Source of the DNA: JAJTGZ01 sp964403525
Lineage (GTDB): Bacteria > Planctomycetota > Phycisphaerae > Phycisphaerales > UBA1924
Length of the DNA: 64,000 nucleotides
Reading direction: 5' to 3'
Assembly (NCBI GenBank): GCA_964403525.1
Contig: CAYOGE010000011.1
Coordinates: 29,214 to 93,213 of the forward strand
The translations under genes and the position numbers were made by a program. The notes beneath the pieces are model-generated. The model saw only the letters and a list, made by a program, of their open reading frames with translations. It was not told where the DNA came from and made no database searches. Shown here one piece after another: positions 1-8,510 of the stretch (its first letter is position 1; each line of letters starts with the position of its first letter).

Positions 1-1872
1 CCGGGGCAGGCCGTCAAGATCGGTCGCGACGGTCGTGGGCGTTCCCACGTTCCACCCCGAGTCGCGCGCGGGCGAGAACGGTGCCAGCCGGTAGTTGTCG
101 TCTGCGTTGCCGGGGATGTTGTCGGCTCCGTCGGCGTCGACAAACCGCGGGTCACCCGAGAAGCACGCGCTGGCCACGCCGCCGAACGCGCCGGTCCACC
201 CTTCAACGATCGTGTCGAGGATGTCCAGCACCGGCGTCCCGTACGTCTTGATCTGCTGCTCCTCGACCGTGGCAGACGGATCGATCGGCCGCCGGTTGCC
301 CCAGAGCACGCTGTTGCGCACCACCACCGAAGACGCGAGCGCACCCGTGCCGCCGACATAGAGCCCCCCGCCCGTGTTGTTGGCGAAGGTGCAGCTGCGC
401 ACAGACGTCGACGCGGTATTGAACGGTGTTCCGACCCCGAGCATGAACATGCCCGCCCCGGCCCCCGAGTTGCGGTTGTTGTCGTGCACCAGGCAGTTGG
501 TCAGCGTCGCCGTGCCCCCGAGCACCGAGATGAGCGACCCAAGGAAGTTGGGGTGCATCCGGTGGTCGCGCACGACGCACCGGTCCATCGTCAACACCCC
601 TGACGACTGCACCGCGGTCGTTCGGAAAGAAGTGTTCCGTTCCAGCAGGCAGTCGCTCAGCGTTCCGCTCCGCGCTATCGCGATGTCTACGGCCGCGTCG
701 CCCCCGGAGCAGTCACGCACCATGCACCGGCGCATCACCACCGACGAGTCGACGGCGGAAACGGCGAATCCGCTCGTGATCGGATCACCGGCGTCCTCAT
801 TCGAGAAGGCGCGCTCGATCACCAGCCCGTCCAGCGTCACCGTCCCGGCCGCCGAGACCGCCGTCAGCCCGCACTTCACAAGCCGCAGCGAGTTGTCGGT
901 CACGGCCGCCGTGCCGATGTCGCCGCTCAGCACCGTCTGGTTGGCCGGCAGCAGCGGGTCGGGGCGCTCGGCCAGCGTTGCCTCGGTGCCGACGAACCCC
1001 CCGTAGACCGTCACGCCCCCCGGAACGTCAAACTCCGCGCCACGGTCGCCCGCCACCGACGGGAAGCCGTCGGGCTTCTGCGTGCCCCTGGCCACCCAGA
1101 CCTCCGTCACGCTCGGCGTCGTCCGAGCGATGGCCAGCGCCCGCTGAAGCGTCGCCAGCGCCGAACCCCACGAGAGCCCAGACCCCACGCCCGCGGCGCT
1201 GTTGACGAACAGCCGCGACGGCGCGCGGCGCACGATCTGCAAACCGTTGACCGAACCGAAGCCCACCTCGGAGGTCACGTCGATGATCAGCGGGCCGGCG
1301 ACCGACAGCGCCACCGTGTGGCGTGCGTGGGTCGCACCCTCGGTGAACAAGCCGCCCGCGGGGATCGCACCGCCGACGATCTGGGACGGGAGCGTCGAGC
1401 TGTTGGTCCGCACCGCCACGCGCGTCCGGAAGGTCGCGTTGTCGGGCGCTGCCGCGTAGGTAAAGACGTCGTACACCCCCGGCGCGAACGGGCCGAACGA
1501 GTAGGTGATCGTCGAACCGGTTGCCCCGATGTCGTGAGCGTCGTCCATCAGCAGTTCAACGTCACCGCTGGTGTTGGTGTTGTCGAACCCGAACGCCGAG
1601 GTCCCGCCGCCGGCGGTGAAGAACGTGCAGTTGACCGCGTTGGCCGAGTTCGCAAGGTTCCGCACCGGGACCGACGTGCCGCTCGTGTACGGCGGGTTGA
1701 GCGGGTTCCAGTACCCACCCTGCCCCGCGGCGCCGCCGAACAGGATCGACGGCTGGCCCGCCCCCGGGCCGGTTGCCGTGTTGAAGTCGACGTTCACGCC
1801 GCCGACAAATTGTGCAAGTGCCGCCGAAGCGCCGAGCGCAGCAGTGGCGACCGCCGTGAGGATCGATGCCAT
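1..1872 (-). CDS. secreted parallel beta-helix protein, 3' end beyond window
   Basis: This gene reads off the left edge, so its C-terminus is unseen. It starts at an ATG with AAGGAG five bases upstream, followed by a signal peptide ending ALAQ. After that comes an N-terminal beta-rich region (GGAAGQGGYWNP, MDDAHDIG), then repeated short strands typical of right-handed parallel beta-helices (CTFANNTGGGLYVGG, SVVVRNSVLWGNRR). The last visible part (SPARDSGW) corresponds to the region just before the dockerin-like tail of the two paralogues upstream, so such a tail is expected but not shown. It is the third gene of a tandem array, 36 bp after its neighbour. Its role is probably extracellular or cell-surface; no catalytic motif is visible. 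Confidence 0.85.
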   Translation of the reverse strand, partial: MASILTAVATAALGASAALAQFVGGVNVDFNTATGPGAGQPSILFGGAAGQGGYWNPLNPPYTSGTSVPVRNLANSANAVNCTFFTAGGGTSAFGFDNTNTSGDVELLMDDAHDIGATGSTITYSFGPFAPGVYDVFTYAAAPDNATFRTRVAVRTNSSTLPSQIVGGAIPAGGLFTEGATHARHTVALSVAGPLIIDVTSEVGFGSVNGLQIVRRAPSRLFVNSAAGVGSGLSWGSALATLQRALAIARTTPSVTEVWVARGTQKPDGFPSVAGDRGAEFDVPGGVTVYGGFVGTEATLAERPDPLLPANQTVLSGDIGTAAVTDNSLRLVKCGLTAVSAAGTVTLDGLVIERAFSNEDAGDPITSGFAVSAVDSSVVMRRCMVRDCSGGDAAVDIAIARSGTLSDCLLERNTSFRTTAVQSSGVLTMDRCVVRDHRMHPNFLGSLISVLGGTATLTNCLVHDNNRNSGAGAGMFMLGVGTPFNTASTSVRSCTFANNTGGGLYVGGTGALASSVVVRNSVLWGNRRPIDPSATVEEQQIKTYGTPVLDILDTIVEGWTGAFGGVASACFSGDPRFVDADGADNIPGNADDNYRLAPFSPARDSGWNVGTPTTVATDLDGLPR

Positions 1873-2160
1873 GAATGCTCCTTGCTGTGCCGGAGCCGGC
1901 GCGGCCGGTCACGGGCAGGGCGTGAAGAACTGATCGATATACACGATGAAGTCGTTGTTGTCAAAGACGCCGTCGCCCGGGGGCACGCCGCCGGTGCGGC
2001 CCACGTCGGCCAGCGGGTTGGCCGAGAAGAAGTAGTCGATGAACACGACAAAGTCGTTGTTGTTGCGCTCGCCGTCGGCCCCCGGCACTCCGCCGGTGCG
2101 GCCGATGTCGCCGGGGCAGATCGCGCTGCCGAACTGCGCCTCGTAGCAGCCGCGGTCGAT
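1700..2160. repeat. 461-bp perfect direct repeat, copy 1
   Basis: This copy is identical base for base to 3848-4308. It covers the dockerin-like 3' end of one beta-helix gene, the 36-bp spacer and the signal-peptide 5' end of the next. The flanks diverge immediately on both sides. The distance between copies (2148 bp) equals one gene plus its spacer. Confidence 0.95.
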
Positions 2161-4020
2161 CGTGCCGCCGCCGAAGCCGGTGTTCGGGAAGTACGGATCG
2201 TCAACGATCCGCACCATCCCCGCGAGGTCCGAGCCCGCCGGCGCAGCCCCGTTCCACCCGCTGTCGCGCGCCGGTGAGCGAGAGCCGAGCTGGTAGTCGC
2301 CGCTGATCGCCCCGGGCGTGTTGCCCGCCGCGGCCGGCGCGACAAACCGCGGGTCGGCCGCGAAGTTCAGCGAGCCCGCGCCGGCGAGGGTGCCGTCCCA
2401 CTGCTGCACGATGCTGTCGGTGATGTTCAGCGTGCCGCTGAGGTTGAGCACGCCGGACATGGCGGGCGTGCCGCCGCCGACCGCCACGTTCCCCCACAGG
2501 ATGCTGTTGCGGATCACGCTCGACGCTCCCAGCGCAAGGCCGACCTGCGGCGAACCGCTGGTTGTTGCCGAGCGGTTGTTTGCGATCGTGCAGTTGAGTA
2601 TCGACACCGAAGGCGACGGGCTCAGGTCCATGACCCACGTGGCATGGTCGTTGTTGGCCACAAGGCAGTTCTCCATCACGAAGTTGCACCACACGCCGAT
2701 GGTGCCGGCGGTGTACGCGCCCGCGCTGTTGCGGGTAACGGCGCACCGCCGCATCGTGATGGTCGTCGGGGCCCCGGACGTTGAACGGATCGCCGAACCG
2801 CCGTCGGCGGTGTTGAGCGTGAAGAAGCAGTCCTGGAAGAGCACGCTGCCCGGGCCGGTGACGTACGCGCCGCCCCCCTCCAATGCCCGGTTGTCCCTGA
2901 ACGTGCAGTGCCGGATGACGGGTGAAGCGTTGACGACGAGAAGCCCGCCGCCCTGAGTGAAGTCGTAGCCGCCGTTGCGAACGTCGAACCCATCGAGGAT
3001 CGCGGTCGAGTTCACGCCATTGGCCGAAACGACGTTCATCACGCGGGTGCCTGTGACCAACGACGCGCCGTCGAGGATCGTGCCGCTGTTGAAGATGAAC
3101 GCCGGGCGCGCCGCCAGCGTTGCCTCGCTGCCGAGGAAACCGCCGTAGAGCGCGAGCCCCGAGCGGAGCTGGATCGTCGCACTCACCGACCCCTCAACAG
3201 CGGGGTACTGGTCCACGTGGTACGTGCCGCGCTGCACCCAGATCTCTGTCACGCTCGGCGTTCCCTCCGCCACCGCCAGCGCCCAGGGCAGGCTCTGCAG
3301 CGCGGTGGCCCACGACAGGCCGTCCCTGACCGCGCCCGGTGCGCCGGCGCCTACGTACAGCCGCGTCGGGCTCAGACGCTTGACCTGGATGCCGTTCACC
3401 GATCCGAAACCGGTCTCGGTGGCGGCGGTGATGCTGATCGCGCTGTTGCGTGACAGCGCAACCGTGTGCTTGGCGTGCGTCACGCCCAGTGAAAAAACGC
3501 CGCCGGCGGGGATCGCGCCGCCGACGATCTGATCTCCGTAGGTTGCCTCCACCGTCTGCACGCTCACACGCGTGCGATAGGTCGAGTTGTCGGGCGCGGT
3601 CGCGTAGGTGTACACCTCGTAGACCCCCGGCGCGAACGTTGTCAGCGAGTACCGGGCCGATGCACTGGTTCCCCCCAGGTCGTGCACGTCGTCCATCAGC
3701 AGTTCAACGTCGCCGGTGGTGTTGGTGTTGTTGAACGAGTAGGTGCCGGTGCCCGCGCCCGTCAGCGTGAAGGTGCACGTCACCGCGTTCGCTGAGTTCC
3801 CCAGGTTGCGCACCGTCTGCGAACTGCCGCTGGTGTATGGGGGGTTCAGCGGGTTCCAGTACCCACCCTGCCCCGCGGCGCCGCCGAACAGGATCGACGG
3901 CTGGCCCGCCCCCGGGCCGGTTGCCGTGTTGAAGTCGACGTTCACGCCGCCGACAAATTGTGCAAGTGCCGCCGAAGCGCCGAGCGCAGCAGTGGCGACC
4001 GCCGTGAGGATCGATGCCAT
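1909..4020 (-). CDS. secreted parallel beta-helix protein with C-terminal dockerin-like domain
   Basis: The protein has 703 residues. The signal peptide (to ALAQ, about residue 21) is followed by an N-terminal beta domain (MDDVHDLGG), a linker with TRLYVGAGAPG, and a right-handed parallel beta-helix over roughly residues 220-600 (ILDGFDVRNGGYDF, MENCLVANNDH, ILNCTIANNRS). Residues 635-703 hold two copies of the motif TGGxPGxDGxxNNNDFxVFID, ending in FFTPCP. This resembles a dockerin with an insertion in the calcium loop, and matches what is annotated in Phycisphaerae as a GC-type dockerin domain. The start has AAGGAG five bases upstream. It is the middle gene of a three-gene array, exactly the same length as the upstream copy. 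Substrate is unknown; attachment to a surface or scaffold is inferred. Confidence 0.9.
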   Translation of the reverse strand: MASILTAVATAALGASAALAQFVGGVNVDFNTATGPGAGQPSILFGGAAGQGGYWNPLNPPYTSGSSQTVRNLGNSANAVTCTFTLTGAGTGTYSFNNTNTTGDVELLMDDVHDLGGTSASARYSLTTFAPGVYEVYTYATAPDNSTYRTRVSVQTVEATYGDQIVGGAIPAGGVFSLGVTHAKHTVALSRNSAISITAATETGFGSVNGIQVKRLSPTRLYVGAGAPGAVRDGLSWATALQSLPWALAVAEGTPSVTEIWVQRGTYHVDQYPAVEGSVSATIQLRSGLALYGGFLGSEATLAARPAFIFNSGTILDGASLVTGTRVMNVVSANGVNSTAILDGFDVRNGGYDFTQGGGLLVVNASPVIRHCTFRDNRALEGGGAYVTGPGSVLFQDCFFTLNTADGGSAIRSTSGAPTTITMRRCAVTRNSAGAYTAGTIGVWCNFVMENCLVANNDHATWVMDLSPSPSVSILNCTIANNRSATTSGSPQVGLALGASSVIRNSILWGNVAVGGGTPAMSGVLNLSGTLNITDSIVQQWDGTLAGAGSLNFAADPRFVAPAAAGNTPGAISGDYQLGSRSPARDSGWNGAAPAGSDLAGMVRIVDDPYFPNTGFGGGTIDRGCYEAQFGSAICPGDIGRTGGVPGADGERNNNDFVVFIDYFFSANPLADVGRTGGVPPGDGVFDNNDFIVYIDQFFTPCP

Positions 4021-4308
4021 GAATGCTCCTTGCTGTGCCGGAGCCGGCGCGGCCGGTCACGGGCAGGGCGTGAAGAACTGATCGATATACACGATGAAGT
4101 CGTTGTTGTCAAAGACGCCGTCGCCCGGGGGCACGCCGCCGGTGCGGCCCACGTCGGCCAGCGGGTTGGCCGAGAAGAAGTAGTCGATGAACACGACAAA
4201 GTCGTTGTTGTTGCGCTCGCCGTCGGCCCCCGGCACTCCGCCGGTGCGGCCGATGTCGCCGGGGCAGATCGCGCTGCCGAACTGCGCCTCGTAGCAGCCG
4301 CGGTCGAT
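3848..4308. repeat. 461-bp perfect direct repeat, copy 2
   Basis: Second copy of the repeat at 1700-2160, again spanning a gene end, the 36-bp spacer and the next gene's start. Perfect identity over 461 bp between otherwise diverged paralogues points to recent unequal crossing-over or gene conversion. Confidence 0.95.
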
Positions 4309-6168
4309 TGTGCCGCCCGCGTACCCGGTGTTGGGGAAGTACGGGTCGTCAACGATCCGCGAAAGCCCGGCCAGATCAGGCCCCGCGGGTGCCGCACCGT
4401 TCCAGCCGCTGTCGCGCGCGGGCGACCGCGAGGCGAGCTGGTAATTGCCAGACAGCGCTCCCGCGGTGTTCCCCGCCGCGGCCGGCGCTTCAAACCGCGG
4501 GTCCGCGGCAAAGTTCGCGAACACGGGCCCCGCGAGCGTGCCGTCCCACTGCTGCACGATGCTGTCGGAGATCGTCAACCCCCCTCCTCCAAAGAGCACG
4601 CCCGACATCGACGGCGTTCCACCGCCGGCCCAGGTATTGCCCCAGATCACGCTGTTGCGGATCGTGCTCGACGAGCCCAACGCGATGCCGACCTGAGGGC
4701 TGCCGCCCGCCGCCTGTGAACGGTTGTTCGCGAACGTGCAGTTGACAATCGAAACCGACGGCGATGGGCTCAGGTCCATGATCCAGGTGGGATGGTCGTT
4801 GTTGGCAACCAGGCAGTTCTCCATCGCGAGGTTGCACCAGACGCCGATCGTCCCGGCCGTTCCGAGGCTCGTTGAGTTGGCAATCGCCGCACACCGCCGC
4901 ATCGTGATCGTCATCCCCGCGCCCGCCGTCGAGCGGATCGCCGCGCCGAAGCCCGCTGTGTTCTGCATGAACAGGCAGTCCTGGAACAGCACGCTCCCCA
5001 CGCCGCCGACCGAAGCGCCTCCCCCTTCAGCCGCCTGGTTGTTGCGCAGCGTGCAATTCCTGATGCGCGGCGAGGCGTTGTTCACGAGTATCCCGCCACC
5101 GTTCGTTCCGCCGCTTCCACCGTTGCGAACGTCGAATCCCTCCATGATCGCTGTCGAGTCTACCCCATCGGCCGTCACAACGGTGTTGACGCGGCCCCCG
5201 CCAGCTTCGAACGTGCCATCGAGGATCGTGCCGCTGTTAAAGATGAACGGGGGGCGGGCCGCGAGCGTCGCCTCGCCGCCGTTGAAGCCGCCGTAGAGTG
5301 CCAGGCCCGAGCGCAGCCGGATCGTCGCCGCTGCTGACCCCGCCGTCGCCGGGTACCGGTCAACGCTGTACGTTCCGCGCCGCACCCAGATCTCCGTCAC
5401 GCTCGGCGTTGCCTCGGCGATTGCCAGCGCCCACGGCAGGCTCTGAAACGCCGTCGCCCACGAGAGACCGTCTTCGTTTGCGCCCGTGGACGATGAGCTC
5501 ACGTACAAACGCGTCGGGTTGAGACGCTTCACCTGGATGCCGTTGACCGACCCGAACCCGCTCTCGGTCAACGCCGTGATCCTGATCGCACTCGTCCGCG
5601 TCAGCGCGATCGTGTGCTTCGCGTGGGTTGTGCCTTGCGTGAACACCGCGCCGGCGGGGATCACCCCGCCGACGACCTGATCCGCATACGCCCCTTCATC
5701 CGTCCCGACCCTGACCCGCGTCAGGTACGCCCCGTTGTCGGGCGCCGCCGCGTACGTGTAGACCTCGTAGATACCAGGAGCAAACGAGAACAGCGAGTAC
5801 TGTGCGGATGCGCTTAGCCCGCCCAGGTCGTGCACGTCGTCCATCAACAGCTCGGCGTCGCCGCTTGTGTTGGCGTTGTTGAACGCGTACGTGCCGGTCC
5901 CCGCGCCGGTGAGGATGAAATTGCAGAACACCGCGTTCGCCGAGTTGGCGAGGTTGCGAACAACCTGCGAGCTGCCGCTGGTGAACGGCGGGTTGATCGG
6001 GTTCCAGTACCCTGTCTGCGACGCCGCGCCGCCGAACAGGATCGTCGGCTGGCCCGAGCCCGGCCCCGACAGCGCGTTGAGGTCGATATTGACGCCACCG
6101 GAAAACTGCGCGAGTGCCGCCGAGCAGGCCGTTGCCAAGCAAACCAGCGACGCGAGTGTGCGATTCAT
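4057..6168 (-). CDS. secreted parallel beta-helix protein with C-terminal dockerin-like domain
   Basis: First gene of the tandem array, 703 residues. An upstream in-frame start would add 13 residues; the ATG at 6168 is preferred because it begins a clean signal peptide (MNRTLASLVCLA...ALAQ). The domain order matches its downstream paralogue: N-terminal beta domain, beta-helix repeats (NCTLRNNQAAEGGG, IVNCTFANNRS), then two dockerin-like motifs and a final FFTPCP. The last 84 codons lie inside the 461-bp repeat and so are nearly identical in DNA to the neighbour's. A promoter candidate lies 44 bp upstream, and the 36-bp gene spacing suggests one transcript for all three genes. Ligand or substrate unknown. 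Confidence 0.9.
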   Translation of the reverse strand: MNRTLASLVCLATACSAALAQFSGGVNIDLNALSGPGSGQPTILFGGAASQTGYWNPINPPFTSGSSQVVRNLANSANAVFCNFILTGAGTGTYAFNNANTSGDAELLMDDVHDLGGLSASAQYSLFSFAPGIYEVYTYAAAPDNGAYLTRVRVGTDEGAYADQVVGGVIPAGAVFTQGTTHAKHTIALTRTSAIRITALTESGFGSVNGIQVKRLNPTRLYVSSSSTGANEDGLSWATAFQSLPWALAIAEATPSVTEIWVRRGTYSVDRYPATAGSAAATIRLRSGLALYGGFNGGEATLAARPPFIFNSGTILDGTFEAGGGRVNTVVTADGVDSTAIMEGFDVRNGGSGGTNGGGILVNNASPRIRNCTLRNNQAAEGGGASVGGVGSVLFQDCLFMQNTAGFGAAIRSTAGAGMTITMRRCAAIANSTSLGTAGTIGVWCNLAMENCLVANNDHPTWIMDLSPSPSVSIVNCTFANNRSQAAGGSPQVGIALGSSSTIRNSVIWGNTWAGGGTPSMSGVLFGGGGLTISDSIVQQWDGTLAGPVFANFAADPRFEAPAAAGNTAGALSGNYQLASRSPARDSGWNGAAPAGPDLAGLSRIVDDPYFPNTGYAGGTIDRGCYEAQFGSAICPGDIGRTGGVPGADGERNNNDFVVFIDYFFSANPLADVGRTGGVPPGDGVFDNNDFIVYIDQFFTPCP

Positions 6169-6211
6169 GTACTGCCCCTGTTCGGCCCGCGATGTGCCGG
6201 CCGCCAAGGTC

Positions 6212-6239
6212 AGTCTACACAGATTCGGGTGCGTCGCAA
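6212..6239 (-). promoter_or_regulatory. candidate sigma70-type promoter of the beta-helix array
   Basis: On the minus strand, TTGCGA and TAGACT are separated by 16 bp. They lie about 44 bp before the ATG at 6168. The motif match is moderate. Confidence 0.4.
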
Positions 6240-6288
6240 GCCAACAGGCTCAGAACCGGGGCTTTTCTTGGGCGTTCATGCCCACTTC

Positions 6289-7017
6289 TTACGAGCAGCC
6301 GGCGAAGAACGCATCGATGAACACGATGAAATCGTTGTTGTCGAACAGACCGTCCGTGCCCGGCAGACCGCCCTGCACACCGAAGTCTGCCAGCGGGTTC
6401 TGCGCGAAGAAGTAGTTGATGAACACGACAAAGTCGTTGTTGTCAAGGTGGCCGTCAGCGCCGGGGATGCCGCCCTGCTGGCCGAGGTCGGCCGGCCCGC
6501 ACGGCAGGATCGCACCCGGGAACTTGCCGGTCGTCGAATCATTCAGGTTGATCCACCCGACGTTCTCGCCCCAGGCATAGCCGAAGAAGCGCTGCGCGAG
6601 CTGGTCGAAGCGGGCGGGCTGCGCGGGCGTTGCCATCGCGCCGCCGCTGAAGTTGATCCACCCGATGTTCTCACCCCACGCGTAACCGCTGAGGTTGCCC
6701 GTAGAAGGATCGCGGTTGACGCCGAAGTCGGTGCCGTTCACGTTGGCGTACTGACCGCCCGGGCCGGCGGGGGTGCCGTCGCCCAGGTTGATCCAACCGA
6801 CGTTCTCGCCCCAGACGAAGCCGCTGAGGAACTTCGAACGCACGACCACGCCCTGGCTCGTCACGGGGTTGCCCGCGTCGCGCCAGTTCGTCCAGCCGAT
6901 GTTCTCGCCCCAGGCGTACTTGTTCGTCGCGTCGATGTTCGACAACTGCCCGAACGCCGCGCTGGAGAGGGCCAGCATTGTCGCGGCAGAAACAAGGGTG
7001 AAGGCTGTACGGTTCAT
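6289..7017 (-). CDS. secreted WGEN-repeat protein with C-terminal dockerin-like domain
   Basis: The protein has 242 residues. The start at 7017 is chosen over a longer frame because GGAG lies 8 bases upstream, a signal peptide (MNRTAFTL...AAFGQ) follows, and a good promoter precedes it. The body has four repeats built on YAWGENIGWINF or close variants, roughly 35-45 residues apart, a tryptophan-rich pattern that suggests a small beta-propeller or beta-solenoid (inference). Residues 173-242 are the paired dockerin-like module (GADGHLDNNDFVVFIN; GTDGLFDNNDFIVFID) ending FFAGCS. No catalytic motif is visible. It shares only the tail with the neighbouring array, so the tail is a portable targeting or attachment module. 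Confidence 0.85.
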   Translation of the reverse strand: MNRTAFTLVSAATMLALSSAAFGQLSNIDATNKYAWGENIGWTNWRDAGNPVTSQGVVVRSKFLSGFVWGENVGWINLGDGTPAGPGGQYANVNGTDFGVNRDPSTGNLSGYAWGENIGWINFSGGAMATPAQPARFDQLAQRFFGYAWGENVGWINLNDSTTGKFPGAILPCGPADLGQQGGIPGADGHLDNNDFVVFINYFFAQNPLADFGVQGGLPGTDGLFDNNDFIVFIDAFFAGCS

Positions 7018-7037
7018 GGGAGGGACTCCGGTTAGTA

Positions 7038-7066
7038 AAGATACACAAGAATCGGATCGGTGCCAA
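7038..7066 (-). promoter_or_regulatory. sigma70-type promoter
   Basis: On the minus strand, TTGGCA and TATCTT are separated by exactly 17 bp, about 20 bp before the ATG at 7017. A GGAG ribosome-binding site lies between them and the start, so this transcript would have a short leader. Confidence 0.6.
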
Positions 7067-7249
7067 GCCCTTAGAGCGGTTTTGGTTCCGCCACGGGGCT
7101 CATTCTGGTTATTCAAGCGACGGTGGCACGTTTCCGTGTCCCGCGTCGCAGCGAATTGTCTCTCCCGGCACCACCTACATGTCGCGGGGTGCCCGCATCC
7201 TGCAGGTGAATCCGGCGAGCCCTCCCGGCGGCGGCTCGCTCCTTGGCAA

Positions 7250-8362
7250 TCAGTAGATGATGTTTGCGTAGGGGTCGGTTGCGCCGAGGCCGCCGCCGGA
7301 GTTACCCGTGATCGCCGGGCTTGACGAGGCGGAGACCAGCGGGCCCAGGCGGTTGTTGGCAACAAGGCTGACGGCGTTGGTGCACCCGCGGAACGAGTTG
7401 CCGATGATGAGGTTGTTGGATGTGCCGGTGCCGATGCCCGTCACCATGCGGGTGATCGCGTTGCCCTCGATGCGAGCGCCGCTGCTGTTCTGCACGTAGA
7501 TGCCGACGGTCGGTGCCGCGGAGAGGTTGTTGGCGGAGATGCTGTTGCCCTTGACAAGCGAGTTGCCGCTGGCGCGGATGCCGATGGCGGTGTTGTCCTG
7601 CACGGCGCAACCGGTAGCGGTGCCAGCCTCGATACGGATGCCGTCGACGTTACCCCTGGAGGTGCAGCCGATGACGGCCGCTGTGCTGACAGCCAGCCCC
7701 GTGCCGTTGTTGGACGAGGCGGTGCAGTTCCTGACGACGCCCGAGTACATGTTGAGGCCGTCGCTGCCGTTGTCGTAGAAGCGGCTGTCGATGATGGAAG
7801 AGTCGGCCGTGCTGGTGTTGATGAACACGCCGATGCTCCCTGAGCGTTCGACGACGCACCCGGAGACCGAGCCGCTGCCGATGTTGATGCCGTAGTTCCC
7901 GCTCTCGCTCACGACCATATTCTCGACCGCGACGGACTGTTCCTGGATGTTGGGCGCCGAGATGGAGATGCCGGCACCTCCCATCGTGGCGATGCGCCCG
8001 TTGCGCACCGTGATGCGCTGGAGGCCGGCGCCGACCACGCCGCTCAGCGAGCCGGCGGAGCCCTTGACCGTGTACCCGTTGAAGTCGATGGTGACGTTCG
8101 AAACGTCGACGCGGATGCCGGACTTGCCGCTGCCGACCGTCACGTCGCCTGTGAGGTAGTACGAGCCGGGCTGCGTGATCCGGAAGACGTTCGTGGCGTC
8201 GCCGGGGGTGTTGGTCGCGTTGATCGCGGTCCGCGGCTCGACCTCGGTGAGGGTCTTCATCGTCGGGGCGACAGGCCCGGCGGCGGGGGTGATTGGTCCG
8301 GCGTGGGCGCCGGCAAGCAGGGCGGAGATCGTGAGCGCGGTGATAGCAGGAGCGGTACGCAT
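7250..8362 (-). CDS. secreted right-handed parallel beta-helix protein
   Basis: The protein has 370 residues, with a signal peptide ending AGAHA and an AAAGGAA Shine-Dalgarno upstream. From about residue 60 (PGSYYLTGDVTVGSGK, VTIDFNGYTVKG) it runs as a continuous parallel beta-helix of about 25-residue coils (CVVERSGSIGVFINTS, IEGNAITRMVTGIG), resembling pectate-lyase-like or NosD-like folds. It ends in DPYANIIY and has no dockerin-like tail, unlike most of its neighbours. The PGSYYLTGD opening is common in planctomycete secreted proteins of unknown function. No sugar-lyase active site can be assigned, so an enzymatic role is not claimed. Confidence 0.85.
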   Translation of the reverse strand: MRTAPAITALTISALLAGAHAGPITPAAGPVAPTMKTLTEVEPRTAINATNTPGDATNVFRITQPGSYYLTGDVTVGSGKSGIRVDVSNVTIDFNGYTVKGSAGSLSGVVGAGLQRITVRNGRIATMGGAGISISAPNIQEQSVAVENMVVSESGNYGINIGSGSVSGCVVERSGSIGVFINTSTADSSIIDSRFYDNGSDGLNMYSGVVRNCTASSNNGTGLAVSTAAVIGCTSRGNVDGIRIEAGTATGCAVQDNTAIGIRASGNSLVKGNSISANNLSAAPTVGIYVQNSSGARIEGNAITRMVTGIGTGTSNNLIIGNSFRGCTNAVSLVANNRLGPLVSASSSPAITGNSGGGLGATDPYANIIY

Positions 8363-8510
8363 TGGGTTCCTTTCGTGTGTTTCGGGGCGGACTGTCCCGA
8401 CCCAAAGGCCATGCGCCGTTCGGCAACGAACCGGCTAAAAAAAGTTAACTTCCCACGGCGCGCCGGGTAAACGCTCGGCCGCAGGGGTTCAAACCATGGC
8501 CCGGCCCTGG

